DNA of 64,000 nucleotides, taken from NCBI RefSeq assembly GCF_039871875.1, contig NZ_JBDPMD010000008.1:186001-250000 (forward strand), in the 5' to 3' direction. Below the pieces are notes generated by a model. It ran no database searches, was not told where the DNA came from, and saw only the letters and a list, made by a program, of their open reading frames with translations. How positions within the stretch are numbered: position 1 is the stretch's first letter; each line of letters begins with the position of its first letter. The position numbers and the translations under genes were made by a program. Positions 56,829 through 64,000 of this stretch are shown here, piece by piece. Source of the DNA: Sphaerisporangium sp039871875. GTDB lineage: Bacteria; Actinomycetota; Actinomycetes; Streptosporangiales; Streptosporangiaceae.

Positions 56829-57802
56829 GGTCGTCCGAGGTGGGTCAGCTCGGCCAGGTGCCCCCGGGCGGAGCGCAGCACCGGGTGGTCGGCCGTCACT
56901 TTCGGCTCCAGCAGGGCCACGACCGTGCGGTAGGCCTCCCTGGCCTTGGCGTGCCGGTCGGAGACCAGGTACAGGTAGGCGAGGTTGTTCAGCGTGCCCA
57001 TGGTCTCGGGATGGTCGTCGCCGACGACGGATCTCTGGATGGCGAGCGCTTCCAGGTAGAGGTCCTCGGCCCGCGCGTGCAGCCCGCGGCGCTCGGCGAT
57101 CGCCGCGAGGCATCCGAGGTTGAACGCCACCTCCCGATGGCGCCTGCCGTAGACCGTCTCGAAGGTGGCGAGAGCGCGGTCGAAGCACGCCTCGGCCTCG
57201 TCCAGCTTGCCCTGTGCCTCCAGCAGCGCGCCGAGGTTGGCGAGGTCGGCGGCGACGTCGATGTGACCGGCGCCGAGGAGCGCGGTGCGCAGCCGCACGG
57301 CTTCCCGCGCGTCGCGCTCGCCTTCGGCCGAGCGGCCCTCGCTGTGCGCCAGCCCGGCGAGATTGTGCAGGAGGGTGGCCATCTCGTAGCTCTCCGGATC
57401 GCGTCCGGCGAGTATCCGGTGCGCCTCGGCGTACATCCGGCGGGCTTCGGCCGGTTGTCCCACGGTCTTGTGGACCACCCCGAGATCGTTGGCGGCGACG
57501 GCGACCTCCACGCAGTCCGGCCCGAGCATCTGCGCGACGTACTCGCCCGCTGTGCGCAGGATGCTCTCCGCCTCGTCGTACGCGCCGAGCATCAGCATGG
57601 CCTCCGCCAGGTCCCGCCACGCCGCGAAGCGGAGGCGGTGCACCGGGGCGGTGTCGGGCAGCGGGCTGTCGGAGAGGTCGCCCGCCACCGACGAGAGCGC
57701 CTCGGCCGCCTCTCTCAGCGCGCCGCGCCCGCGCAGTTCGCCGGCGGCGGCGAGCCGGTCGGCGTAGGTCGTCAGGAGATGACTTGGTGTCCGCTCACGC
57801 AT
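56825..57802 (-). CDS. TPR-repeat protein (possible peptide receptor)
   Basis: Cytosolic helical-repeat protein of 325 residues made almost entirely of tetratricopeptide repeats, for example EVAVAANDLGVVHKTVGQPAEARRMYAEA, DVAADLANLGALLEAQGKLDEAEACFDRAL and ETMGTLNNLAYLYLVSDRHAKAREAYRTV, the 42-residue kinesin-light-chain/TPR_12 type. No signal peptide, HTH or enzyme domain is visible. It begins 60 bases after the stop of the 20-residue peptide gene, with a hairpin between, and overlaps the MFS gene by four bases. TPR proteins bind short peptides in many Gram-positive signalling systems (RRNPP type), so a receptor or chaperone for the peptide is plausible but unproven. Confidence 0.85.
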   Translation of the reverse strand: MRERTPSHLLTTYADRLAAAGELRGRGALREAAEALSSVAGDLSDSPLPDTAPVHRLRFAAWRDLAEAMLMLGAYDEAESILRTAGEYVAQMLGPDCVEVAVAANDLGVVHKTVGQPAEARRMYAEAHRILAGRDPESYEMATLLHNLAGLAHSEGRSAEGERDAREAVRLRTALLGAGHIDVAADLANLGALLEAQGKLDEAEACFDRALATFETVYGRRHREVAFNLGCLAAIAERRGLHARAEDLYLEALAIQRSVVGDDHPETMGTLNNLAYLYLVSDRHAKAREAYRTVVALLEPKVTADHPVLRSARGHLAELTHLGRP

Positions 57803-57818
57803 CGGTCGGCTCTCCGGT

Positions 57819-57854
57819 CCGCCGGGCGGGCGCGGTGCCGCGCCCGCCCGGCGG
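57819..57854 (-). terminator. 17-bp hairpin between peptide gene 2 and TPR gene
   Basis: CCGCCGGGCGGGCGCGG (57819-57835) pairs perfectly with 57838-57854, leaving at most a few loop bases. It starts nine bases after the peptide stop and 17 bases before the TPR start, so it should cut most transcripts after the peptide and let a fraction read into TPR-MFS. Confidence 0.7.
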
Positions 57855-57862
57855 GGACTCGA

Positions 57863-57925
57863 TCAGCGGACGATCTGGCTGTGGTTCAGGGAGAGACGGC
57901 GAGTACCCAGGCTCTTCACGTGCAT
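57863..57925 (-). CDS. 20-residue peptide gene 2 (C-terminus SLNHSQIVR)
   Basis: Tiny ORF encoding MHVKSLGTRRLSLNHSQIVR. AAAGGA lies eight bases before the ATG, and a 17-bp hairpin follows the stop. The C-terminal SLNHSxIVR-stop is shared with peptide gene 1 at 44586. The N-terminus is basic and has no signal peptide or lipobox. The TPR gene and an MFS gene follow on the same strand, and the ECF sigma gene is divergent. A direct repeat with SARP-type spacing lies upstream. This is the expected genomic setting for a precursor peptide with receptor and exporter. I know no described family with this ending; no database could be searched. Confidence 0.72.
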   Translation of the reverse strand: MHVKSLGTRRLSLNHSQIVR

Positions 57926-57983
57926 CGGGGCGTCCTTTCGCTCGATCGCGGGTTCCTCGAAGCATGGGACACGGCGATATCTC

Positions 57984-58001
57984 TCACCTGTCGTTCACCT
58001 C
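57984..58001 (-). promoter_or_regulatory. SARP-like direct repeat upstream of peptide gene 2
   Basis: Minus strand AGAGGTG-AACG-ACAGGTG, 11-bp period, about 60 bases before the peptide ATG. GATATC/TATCGC follows within a few bases as a possible -10. It shares 14 of 18 positions with the element upstream of peptide gene 1. Confidence 0.5.
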
Positions 58002-58107
58002 TCAGGCCCGTTGACAGCGGCCTGGGAGGGTGACGGGAATGCGGTGACAGGCCTGGAGAGCACGCTTGCGGCGGTTAGTCCTGCTGTCGCCCCTGGAGCT
58101 GAGTGCC

Positions 58108-58683
58108 ATGCCTGTGACCCTGCCGGCCGGTGAGACGTTCGTTGAACGGTTCCGGCGTGGAGACGAGAACGCCTTCACCGAGATGTACGACCGCTATTCC
58201 CGAGGGGTGTTCGCTGCGGCGATGAGCATCCTCGGCAACCGTGAGCTCGCGGCCGACGCGGTGCAGGAGACCTTCGTGAAGGTCTGGCAGGCGCTCGGCA
58301 GCTTCGACGCGACGCGGGATCTGGAGCCCTGGTTGTTCACGATCACACGCAGGACCGCGGTGGACGTCTACCGCAGGACCCGCCGCGCCTCCTCGGCGAC
58401 CCCGCTGGACACGGCCGTCGAGTCACGGCTCGCCGTCCTGCCCGTCTCGCTGGAGAGACACTGGCTCACCTGGCAGGTGCGGCAGGCGTTGACCCGGCTG
58501 ACCACACAGGAGCAGGAGGTCCTGCGCCTGGCGTACTACCACGAGATGACGCAGTCCGAGATCGGCAGGGAGCTCGGGATCCCCGTGGGGACGGTCAAGA
58601 GCCGGACCTACCGGGCCCTGCGCCGGCTTGGGGAGTTGCTCCCGCACATGTCCGACTCCTCCGCGGAGGCCGTCAGCGCGTGA
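58108..58683 (+). CDS. ECF-type RNA polymerase sigma factor 2
   Basis: ECF sigma factor of 191 residues and paralogue of the one at 3090. Region 2: FTEMYDRYSRGVFAAAMSILGNRELAADAVQETFVKVW and EPWLFTITRRTAVDVYRR. Region 4: LRLAYYHEMTQSEIGRELGIPVGTVKSRTYRALRRLGEL. ATG 58108 is preferred over the upstream TTG at 58066 because GGAG lies nine bases upstream and the N-terminus then matches the paralogue. No anti-sigma gene follows; instead there is a 41-residue ORF and an LAL regulator. A TTGACA at 58011 may be a housekeeping -35. Either ECF factor could serve the GGAACC-N17-CGTA promoters. Confidence 0.9.
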   Translation: MPVTLPAGETFVERFRRGDENAFTEMYDRYSRGVFAAAMSILGNRELAADAVQETFVKVWQALGSFDATRDLEPWLFTITRRTAVDVYRRTRRASSATPLDTAVESRLAVLPVSLERHWLTWQVRQALTRLTTQEQEVLRLAYYHEMTQSEIGRELGIPVGTVKSRTYRALRRLGELLPHMSDSSAEAVSA

Positions 58684-58762
58684 GCCCGGGGCTGCCCGCC
58701 TGGTTTCCGGCGCTACCGTCATTCCGGTAATAATGCATATTTTCTCGCTGGGGGTCTGTGTC

Positions 58763-58888
58763 ATGCTCCCTGGCGGCATCGCCGGCTCGGCGGATGCCGA
58801 TGACAGGGCGTCCCTCTCGATGGTGGACACCACGAACACGGACATTCCGCTCGCGAACCGTGTGTGCCCGGGCCCTGTCCCGTCCTGA
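58763..58888 (+). CDS. 41-residue ORF ending VCPGPVPS
   Basis: Short ORF between the ECF sigma gene and the LAL regulator. Codon third positions are almost all G or C in this frame, unlike the overlapping frames, which supports real coding. GGGGG lies nine bases before the ATG. The C-terminal half reads DTTNTDIPLANRVCPGPVPS. A TAATAAT at 58728-58734 could be its -10. No family is recognised. It might be a small regulator of the sigma factor, a precursor peptide, or an upstream ORF of the LAL gene. Confidence 0.4.
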   Translation: MLPGGIAGSADADDRASLSMVDTTNTDIPLANRVCPGPVPS

Positions 58889-58928
58889 AACCTGTCGCCG
58901 GGCAGACCGATTTGGGAAGATTGCCGCT

Positions 58929-61775
58929 GTGAACGATGTGCCGCTGGTGGAACGTGACCAGCACCTGTCGCGACTACGGCAATGGGTCGACGACCTGGAT
59001 GTCTGCGCCGGCAACTTCGTCACGGTGCTGGGCGCGGCCGGGTCGGGGAAGAGCCGGGTCCTCACCGAGGCGCGCCGGATCGCCGAGCGGCAGGGCGTGC
59101 GGGTGATCGCGGCGCGAGCGTCCCGTCTGGAGAGCACCCACACCCTCGGCGTGGTCCGCCAGCTCTTCGAGCCGCTGCTGACCCGGGCCCGCGCGTCCGA
59201 GCGGGAGGCGTGGCTGTCGGGCCCCGCCGGGCCCGCGGTGTCGGTGCTGCGCCGCCACGAGGCCGGCGAGGAGACGTACGGGGACTTCGCCCTGCTGGAC
59301 GGGCTCTTCTGGCTCCTCGCCAACGTGTGCGAGGCGGGGCCGGTTTTCCTCCAGGTCGACGACCTGCACTGGGCGGACGAGTCCTCACTGCGGTTCCTCG
59401 CCTATCTGCTGCCCCGCGTCGAGGGGCTGCCGCTGCTGGTGGCCGTCGGCAGCCGGCCGGTCCCCACCTCCGAGCAGACCTCCCTGCTCGACCTGATCCT
59501 CGCCGACGGCGCGTCGCAGGTGCTGGAGCTCGGGCCGCTGAGCCGGGCAGGGGTGGCCGCCGTGCTGCGCGACGTCCTCGGCCGCGAGCCCGAGCCGGGG
59601 TTCACCGAGGCGTGCCTCACGCTGACCGGCGGCAACCCGCTGCTGGTGACCGAGTCCGCCCGGGCCACCGCCGCGGGCGGCATGGCGCCGACGGCCGGGA
59701 ACGCGCCGAGGTTGCAGGACATCGGGTCCCGCGCGCTGACCCGGCGGGTGGGGCTGGAGCTGGCGTTGCTGCCCGCCGCGCACGTCGGCGTGGCCGAGGC
59801 CGTGGCGGCCCTCGGCCCGCACGCGACGCTGGCCCACCTGACCGCGCTCGCGGGCGTGACGAGGGTGGAGGCGCTGGAGGCCACGACCGTGCTGGAGCGG
59901 GCCAGCATCCTGGAACGGCCGACGGGGTCCTGGTTGCACCAGCGGTTCGACTTCGTGCACCCGCTGGTGGGGGCCGCCGTGTACGACCGCATGGACCGCG
60001 CACGCACCAAGGCGCTGCACACGGCGGCCGTCCGGTTGCTGACGGAAGCCGGCGCGTCCGCCGAGGAGGTCGCCGCCCACCTGCTGCGGCTGCAACCGCC
60101 GGAGGGCGCCGGTGCCGTGGAGACCCTGCGCCAGGCCGCGTCCGCCGCGCTCTCCCGCGGGGCGCCGCAGAACGCCCACGGTTACCTGAAGCACACCCTG
60201 ACCATGCCGCTCGCCGAGGACGAGCGGTTCGCGGTCACCGTCGACGCCGCGCTGGCCGCGGTGCACTTCGACCTGAAGGCCGCCGTGGACCACGTCATGG
60301 CCGCGGTGGCCATGGCGCAGGACCCGCACACCCGTGCCGACCTCGTCGCCACCGCCGGCATGGCGATGCTCTACGCGGGAAAGGGCGGAGAGGGCGCCAC
60401 CCTGGCCCGCGAGCTTTCCGACGCGCTTCCCGACGAGCTCTCCGACGAGGAGGACGAGCTGCGCCGCAGGCTGGAGACGGTGGTCGTGTCCGCGGCCGTC
60501 ACCGTCCCCGGCGCCCGTCTGAGCGAGGACCGCCTGGAACGGCTGCGGAACCTGCCCCCGGCGGACACCCTCGGCGCCGCGATCCTCGACGGGGCCATCG
60601 CGTTGCACGACATGCACCACGGCGACCCGCGGGGGCCGGCGCTGGCGCGGCGCGCGGTCGCCAACCCCGCCGCCCGGGTCGCCCGCCCGACCGAGGCGCG
60701 CGGGCTCGCCGGGCCGCTCTACACGCTGCTCTACGCCGACATCGACGAGGGCATGGCCGCGGTGAACGAGGCCATGGCCGCGGCCCAGCGGCACGGTTCC
60801 GCGGCGATGCTCAGCTTCCACCACTACATCAGGGGATGCGGCTGGCTCCTGCGCGGCGACCTCGGTGAGGCCGTGGCGGAGCTGCGCGAGGGCCTCGGGA
60901 TCGCCCGGCTGACGCACACCGGTCTCCTCCTTCCACGGGCGACCGCCCTGCTCGCCGAGGCCGTGCTGGAGCAGGACGGCCCGCAGGCCGCGGCACGGAT
61001 CCTGGACGGCTTCGACACGGCGCGGCCGCAGAGCGAGACCCTGCAGCACATCTGGCAGAGCAGGGCGCTGATCTGGCGCGCGGAGCACCGCTTCGACGAG
61101 GCGCTCGGCGCCGCGCTGGAAGCGGGGCGGAGCTACGAAGCGGTCGGCGGGCGCAACCCCGCCGTCGTGGCGTGGCGGTCGGAGGCGGCGCTGTGCCTGC
61201 ACGCGCTGGGACGGGCCGAGGAGGCGTGGGAGTACGCCGCCGCGGAGATCGAGCTCGCCCGCCGCTGGGGCGCCCCCCGCCCGCTCGGCCGCGCGTTGCG
61301 CGCCGCGGGCGTGGTGCGGGGCGGGCCGGAGGGAGTGGACCTGCTGCGCGAGTCGCTCCAGGTGCTGGCCCCCTCGGTGGCGCGCCTTGAGCACGCCAGG
61401 ACCCTGATCTCGCTCGGCTCGGCGCTGCGCCGGGCGAACGCCAGGCGCGAGGGCATCGCCCTGATCGGCACGGGCCGGGAGCAGGCGTTCCGCTGCGGCG
61501 CGCGACCGCTGGCCATGGCCGCGACCGAGGAACTGCGCGCCACCGGCACCAGACCCCGCCCGCTCACGCTCACCGGCCCGGAAAGCCTGACCCCGAGCGA
61601 AAGACGCGTCGCGAAGCTGGCCGGCGAGGGCGGCAGCAACCGGGAGATCGCGCAGCGGCTGTTCATCACCGTCAAGACCGTCGAAGTCCACCTGTCCAAC
61701 GTGTACCGGAAACTCGGCATCTCCGGCCGCGACCAGCTACACGCCCACATGGAGGACGTCCCCGCCGCGGGCTGA
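58929..61775 (+). CDS. large ATP-binding LuxR-family regulator 2 (LAL type)
   Basis: Paralogue of the 22945 regulator, 948 residues. Walker A GAAGSGKS (about 35-42), Walker B PVFLQVDDLHWADESS (about 138-153), a long helical middle region, and a C-terminal LuxR helix-turn-helix LTPSERRVAKLAGEGGSNREIAQ then VKTVEVHLSNVYRKLGI. Middle blocks match closely (AYEAVGGRNPAVVAWRSEAALCLHALGR here against AIGGDNPAVVAWRSQAALSLHALGR). GTG 58929 is chosen because the NTPase domain begins directly after it; earlier in-frame sequence overlaps the 41-residue ORF and is poor coding. Its target and ligand are unknown. RTX gene 2 follows with its own ECF-type promoter. Confidence 0.9.
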   Translation: MNDVPLVERDQHLSRLRQWVDDLDVCAGNFVTVLGAAGSGKSRVLTEARRIAERQGVRVIAARASRLESTHTLGVVRQLFEPLLTRARASEREAWLSGPAGPAVSVLRRHEAGEETYGDFALLDGLFWLLANVCEAGPVFLQVDDLHWADESSLRFLAYLLPRVEGLPLLVAVGSRPVPTSEQTSLLDLILADGASQVLELGPLSRAGVAAVLRDVLGREPEPGFTEACLTLTGGNPLLVTESARATAAGGMAPTAGNAPRLQDIGSRALTRRVGLELALLPAAHVGVAEAVAALGPHATLAHLTALAGVTRVEALEATTVLERASILERPTGSWLHQRFDFVHPLVGAAVYDRMDRARTKALHTAAVRLLTEAGASAEEVAAHLLRLQPPEGAGAVETLRQAASAALSRGAPQNAHGYLKHTLTMPLAEDERFAVTVDAALAAVHFDLKAAVDHVMAAVAMAQDPHTRADLVATAGMAMLYAGKGGEGATLARELSDALPDELSDEEDELRRRLETVVVSAAVTVPGARLSEDRLERLRNLPPADTLGAAILDGAIALHDMHHGDPRGPALARRAVANPAARVARPTEARGLAGPLYTLLYADIDEGMAAVNEAMAAAQRHGSAAMLSFHHYIRGCGWLLRGDLGEAVAELREGLGIARLTHTGLLLPRATALLAEAVLEQDGPQAAARILDGFDTARPQSETLQHIWQSRALIWRAEHRFDEALGAALEAGRSYEAVGGRNPAVVAWRSEAALCLHALGRAEEAWEYAAAEIELARRWGAPRPLGRALRAAGVVRGGPEGVDLLRESLQVLAPSVARLEHARTLISLGSALRRANARREGIALIGTGREQAFRCGARPLAMAATEELRATGTRPRPLTLTGPESLTPSERRVAKLAGEGGSNREIAQRLFITVKTVEVHLSNVYRKLGISGRDQLHAHMEDVPAAG

Positions 61776-61836
61776 CGCGGCGTCTCCACCGCCACCGTCC
61801 CGCGATCACACGCGGGTGTGTCGTTTTACCGGCGGA

Positions 61837-61863
61837 GAAACCGGCGCCCGAGAGAAACGCGTA
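61837..61863 (+). promoter_or_regulatory. ECF-type promoter of RTX gene 2
   Basis: GAAACC (61837-61842), 17-base spacer, CGTA (61860-61863), 57 bases before the ATG at 61921. The -35 has one departure from GGAACC. Confidence 0.55.
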
Positions 61864-61920
61864 CTCCTTACGAAACTGTGAAAGTGCCCCTTTTCGGGCG
61901 TATATACGGAGGAGTCCGTC

Positions 61921-62730
61921 ATGAAGATCGGGGTCAAGAATATGCTGCGCGCCGTCCTGCCGGCGGTCGCGGTGGCCGCCCTGGCTGGGGGCGTCCTGGC
62001 CGGGCCGGCGCACGCCGCCGAGCTGGGCGGCACCGTCACGGTGCGCTACGGTGTGCTCGTCTTCACCGGCACCGGTGTCGACAATCGCATCTTGCTCGTC
62101 AGGTCCGGCGGTGACCTGGTGGTCAACGAGCAGAACACGGGTGCCACCCTCGCCGCCGGCACCGGCTGCCGGCAGGAACCCACCACGCCGGGCAAGGTGT
62201 CCTGCGCCCTCCCGACGAACAAGATCGAGATCTACCTGGGCGGCGGCTACGACGAGTTCACCCCGATGAGCGGGGTGACCGGCCTGGTCGACGGCGGCGA
62301 TCAGAGCGACGTCTACCACGGGGCCCGGCCGGGTGCCGGGACCGGCCTGGTGTACCGCGGCGGCCCGGGCTCGGACAGGGTGGACTACGTCGCGAGCACC
62401 TCCCGTGGCGTGACCGTCCACATGGCCAACAGGATCGCCGACGACGGCAGGACCGGCCTGGACAGCGACAACATCCTCGACGACGTGGAGCGGATCGACG
62501 GCACCGTGTTCGACGACGTCCTGATCGGCAACGCCCTGAACAACGTCATCTACACCAAGGGCGGACGCGACGTCGTCAAGAGCGCGGAGGGCAGCGACCT
62601 CATCATGGCCGACACCGGCGTGAAGGACCGGCTGCTCGACTGCGGCAACGGCGGCTCCGGGCCCGGCGACTACGTCAACATCGACTCGGTGGACCGCCCT
62701 GTCGTCACCCGTTGCGAGAACATCAGCTGA
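61921..62730 (+). CDS. secreted RTX-like protein 2
   Basis: Exported protein of 269 residues, paralogue of the RTX protein at 43603. Signal peptide about 1-32 (ending AGPAHAAE). The repeats are more degenerate: LVDGGDQSDVYHG, YRGGPGSDRVDYV, LIGNALNNVIYTKGGRDVVKS, AEGSDLIMAD. The C-terminal Cys pair (LLDCGNGG...VTRCENIS) is in the same place as in the paralogue. Fewer intact GGxGxDxxx units than in RTX 1 suggest weaker calcium binding. The ATG has GGAGGAG upstream. Function is unknown. Both copies have the same ECF promoter class, so they are probably induced together. Confidence 0.82.
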   Translation: MKIGVKNMLRAVLPAVAVAALAGGVLAGPAHAAELGGTVTVRYGVLVFTGTGVDNRILLVRSGGDLVVNEQNTGATLAAGTGCRQEPTTPGKVSCALPTNKIEIYLGGGYDEFTPMSGVTGLVDGGDQSDVYHGARPGAGTGLVYRGGPGSDRVDYVASTSRGVTVHMANRIADDGRTGLDSDNILDDVERIDGTVFDDVLIGNALNNVIYTKGGRDVVKSAEGSDLIMADTGVKDRLLDCGNGGSGPGDYVNIDSVDRPVVTRCENIS

Positions 62731-62791
62731 CGCGGTCACCACAGACGTCCGCCGTCACCACGCCTGCGCGGTCCCCGGCGGCGAAGACCCG

Positions 62792-62829
62792 CGGGCCGGG
62801 CTCTGATCTCGATCTCGGAGCCCGGCCCG
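62792..62829. terminator. bidirectional terminator
   Basis: CGGGCCGGGCTC (62792-62803) pairs perfectly with GAGCCCGGCCCG (62818-62829) between the convergent RTX gene 2 and acetyltransferase genes. Confidence 0.7.
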
Positions 62830-62884
62830 TCCGCGTCAGCGCCGCCGGAACGTGGAACGGCCTCCGGCGTGCCGGGGGAGGGAC

Positions 62885-63835
62885 TCAAGGACGGGGCCGG
62901 GACTCCCCGGGCGGGCGTTCCCGCAGGTCCCACTGTTTGACGGCGCGCATGCCGGCCCGCTCGTAGAGGGCGGTGGCGCCGGTGGGGTTCCGCGCGTCGA
63001 CGTTCAGGATGACGCGGGGGACGCCGCGGGCGGCGAAGAGGGTGAACGAGTGTTGCAGCAGCGCCGCTCCCACCCCGCGGCCGCGGTGGCTCGGCAGGAC
63101 TCGCAGGTAGTCCACCCAGCCGTCCTCGCCCAGGGTGCTCGCGGTGAGGGCGGCGACCGGGCGGCCCTGCTCCCTGGCCAGCAGCCACAGACCCGGGTCG
63201 TGGCCGGAATGACCCGTCTCCTCCTCGGCCCAGGCGTCGAACGGCCGCGGATGGTGGCCCCAGTCGTCCGCGAACGCCTCCTCCAGGACGGCGTGCACGG
63301 CCGGCAGGTCGCCGGGCGGGGCGATCACGGTGACGGAGATTCCCTCCAGGGAGAGGGCGGGCTCCGGCAGCCCGGTCAGGTCGATCTGCATGTGCCAGAA
63401 GTGACGGACCGGCCGCAGGCCCCGCGCCCGCAGCAGCGCGGCCGCGGCGTCGTCACCCGCGTGGACCGTGTGCCGGAAGCGGCCCGCCGCGGACCCGGCA
63501 AGCATCTCGGCGGCCCGTTGTTCGACGGCGCCCAGCAGCGCGGCGCCGATGCCCAGCCCCCGGTGCCGGGGGTGGACGATCCCCCAGGACTCGGCGACGT
63601 CCGGTTCCTCGCGCACCGCCTGCCCGTACGCGACGACCGTCCCGGCCGGGCCGGTGACGACCCAGGCGTCGGTCGCGACGTCGAAGCCAGGCCGTCCCCA
63701 TTCGCCGCGCAGGAACTCCTTGTCCAAGGTGACCGGCTCGCTCGTGGCGAGCTGGCCGGCGACCAGCACCTCGGCGACCGCCTCGAGGTCGCCCGGCGCC
63801 GGTGGGCGTAACCGGAATCCGATGGGGAGAGCCAT
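62885..63835 (-). CDS. two-domain GNAT acetyltransferase
   Basis: Acetyl-CoA-dependent N-acetyltransferase of 316 residues with tandem GNAT domains, cytosolic. The N-terminal domain (about 1-150) has the acetyl-CoA motif HPRHRGLGIGAALL. The C-terminal domain (about 165-310) has LPSHRGRGVGAALLQHSF and the late NPTGATALYERAGM block. The tandem layout recalls mycothiol synthase and related antibiotic or metabolite acetylases, but length and motifs do not fix a substrate. GAGGAAC precedes the ATG. It begins 17 bases after the stop of the LuxR-type gene at the window edge, so the two are probably co-transcribed. Confidence 0.85.
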   Translation of the reverse strand: MALPIGFRLRPPAPGDLEAVAEVLVAGQLATSEPVTLDKEFLRGEWGRPGFDVATDAWVVTGPAGTVVAYGQAVREEPDVAESWGIVHPRHRGLGIGAALLGAVEQRAAEMLAGSAAGRFRHTVHAGDDAAAALLRARGLRPVRHFWHMQIDLTGLPEPALSLEGISVTVIAPPGDLPAVHAVLEEAFADDWGHHPRPFDAWAEEETGHSGHDPGLWLLAREQGRPVAALTASTLGEDGWVDYLRVLPSHRGRGVGAALLQHSFTLFAARGVPRVILNVDARNPTGATALYERAGMRAVKQWDLRERPPGESRPRP

Positions 63836-63852
63836 TTCTTGTTCCTCTTCGC

Positions 63853-64000
63853 TTATCCGGTGGGGGACGGGCCGGGCTCGCCGGGGGGAAGGGCGGTACG
63901 CAGGTCGTCCCGCCGCTCGATCGCCAGCTTGCGGTACGCGCTGGACAGGTGGGTCTCGACCGTCTTCGGGGTGACGAACAGCGCCTGCGCGATCTCCCGG
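63853..64000 (-). CDS. 3' end of a LuxR-type regulator (runs off the window)
   Basis: The last 48 codons of a minus-strand gene, reading REIAQALFVTPKTVETHLSSAYRKL and then a Pro-rich end PGEPGPSPTG. This is the recognition half of a LuxR/NarL helix-turn-helix. The same C-terminal module ends the two LAL regulators at 22945 and 58929, so a third LAL protein is likely, but only the HTH is visible. It is followed after 17 bases by the GNAT gene. Confidence 0.8.
   Translation of the reverse strand, partial: REIAQALFVTPKTVETHLSSAYRKLAIERRDDLRTALPPGEPGPSPTG

Noticed and set aside
56829..57620. N-terminal extension of the MFS protein
   Set aside because: It lies entirely within the TPR gene in another frame. 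The GTG at 56828 overlapping the TPR stop is the natural start.

Overview
The window is very G+C-rich actinobacterial DNA with strong G/C preference at codon third positions and many GTG/TTG starts. The gene content (large LuxR-type ATPase regulators, SARP regulators, ECF sigma factors, giant secreted RHS proteins, many Sec-exported proteins) suggests a filamentous, multi-drug-resistant-soil-type actinomycete. A member of the Streptosporangiales such as Nonomuraea or a relative is my guess, from gene style only. No rRNA, tRNA, CRISPR array or intact transposon is visible.

Layout. 1-5.3 kb: a DUF4386 membrane protein, an SDR oxidoreductase divergent from its likely TetR repressor, an ECF sigma/RskA-like anti-sigma pair, a small membrane protein and an AIM6-like phosphodiesterase. 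5.4-11.4 kb: a secreted subtilisin and two tandem, recently homogenised secreted HExxH proteins. 11.45-11.68 kb: the 3' relic of a group II intron. 11.7-19.1 kb: the first giant SpvB/TcB-RHS protein (minus strand). 19.5-27 kb: two lipoproteins, a membrane protein, a Leu/Val-type dehydrogenase, a LuxR-type ATPase regulator and a methyltransferase. 27.3-42.1 kb: two more giant RHS proteins in tandem, each with a different C-terminal tail. 42.2-50 kb: a DUF6529 membrane protein with a secreted partner, an RTX-repeat protein, a 17-residue peptide gene, an M14 carboxypeptidase, an NTF2-like secreted protein, a sterol-desaturase-family protein and an EamA exporter. 50-58 kb: a regulatory cluster with two paralogous SARP-ATPase proteins, a MocR-type regulator that has lost its PLP lysine, and an operon of 20-residue peptide, TPR protein and MFS exporter. 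58-64 kb: a second ECF sigma factor, a 41-residue ORF, a second LuxR-type ATPase regulator, a second RTX-like protein, a two-domain acetyltransferase and the 3' end of a third LuxR-type gene.

Two system-level observations stand out. (1) Two tiny ORFs, 13 kb apart, encode peptides of 17 and 20 residues with the same C-terminus, SLNHSxIVR-stop. Each has a ribosome binding site, a strong hairpin just after the stop, and upstream an 11-bp-period direct repeat resembling a SARP binding site (ACAGGTG-type heptamers). One heads an operon with a TPR protein and an MFS exporter. I propose a small-peptide signalling or effector system controlled by the neighbouring SARPs. (2) A dozen transcription units have an ECF-type promoter of the form GGAACC-N16/17-CGTA at the expected place. 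They include the subtilisin, the AIM6-like enzyme, the dehydrogenase, the methyltransferase, both RTX-like proteins, the carboxypeptidase and the MocR-SARP operon. The window therefore seems to hold much of one ECF regulon, probably served by one of the two ECF factors present. If so, the chain could run ECF sigma -> MocR/SARP -> SLNHSxIVR peptides. That chain is inference.
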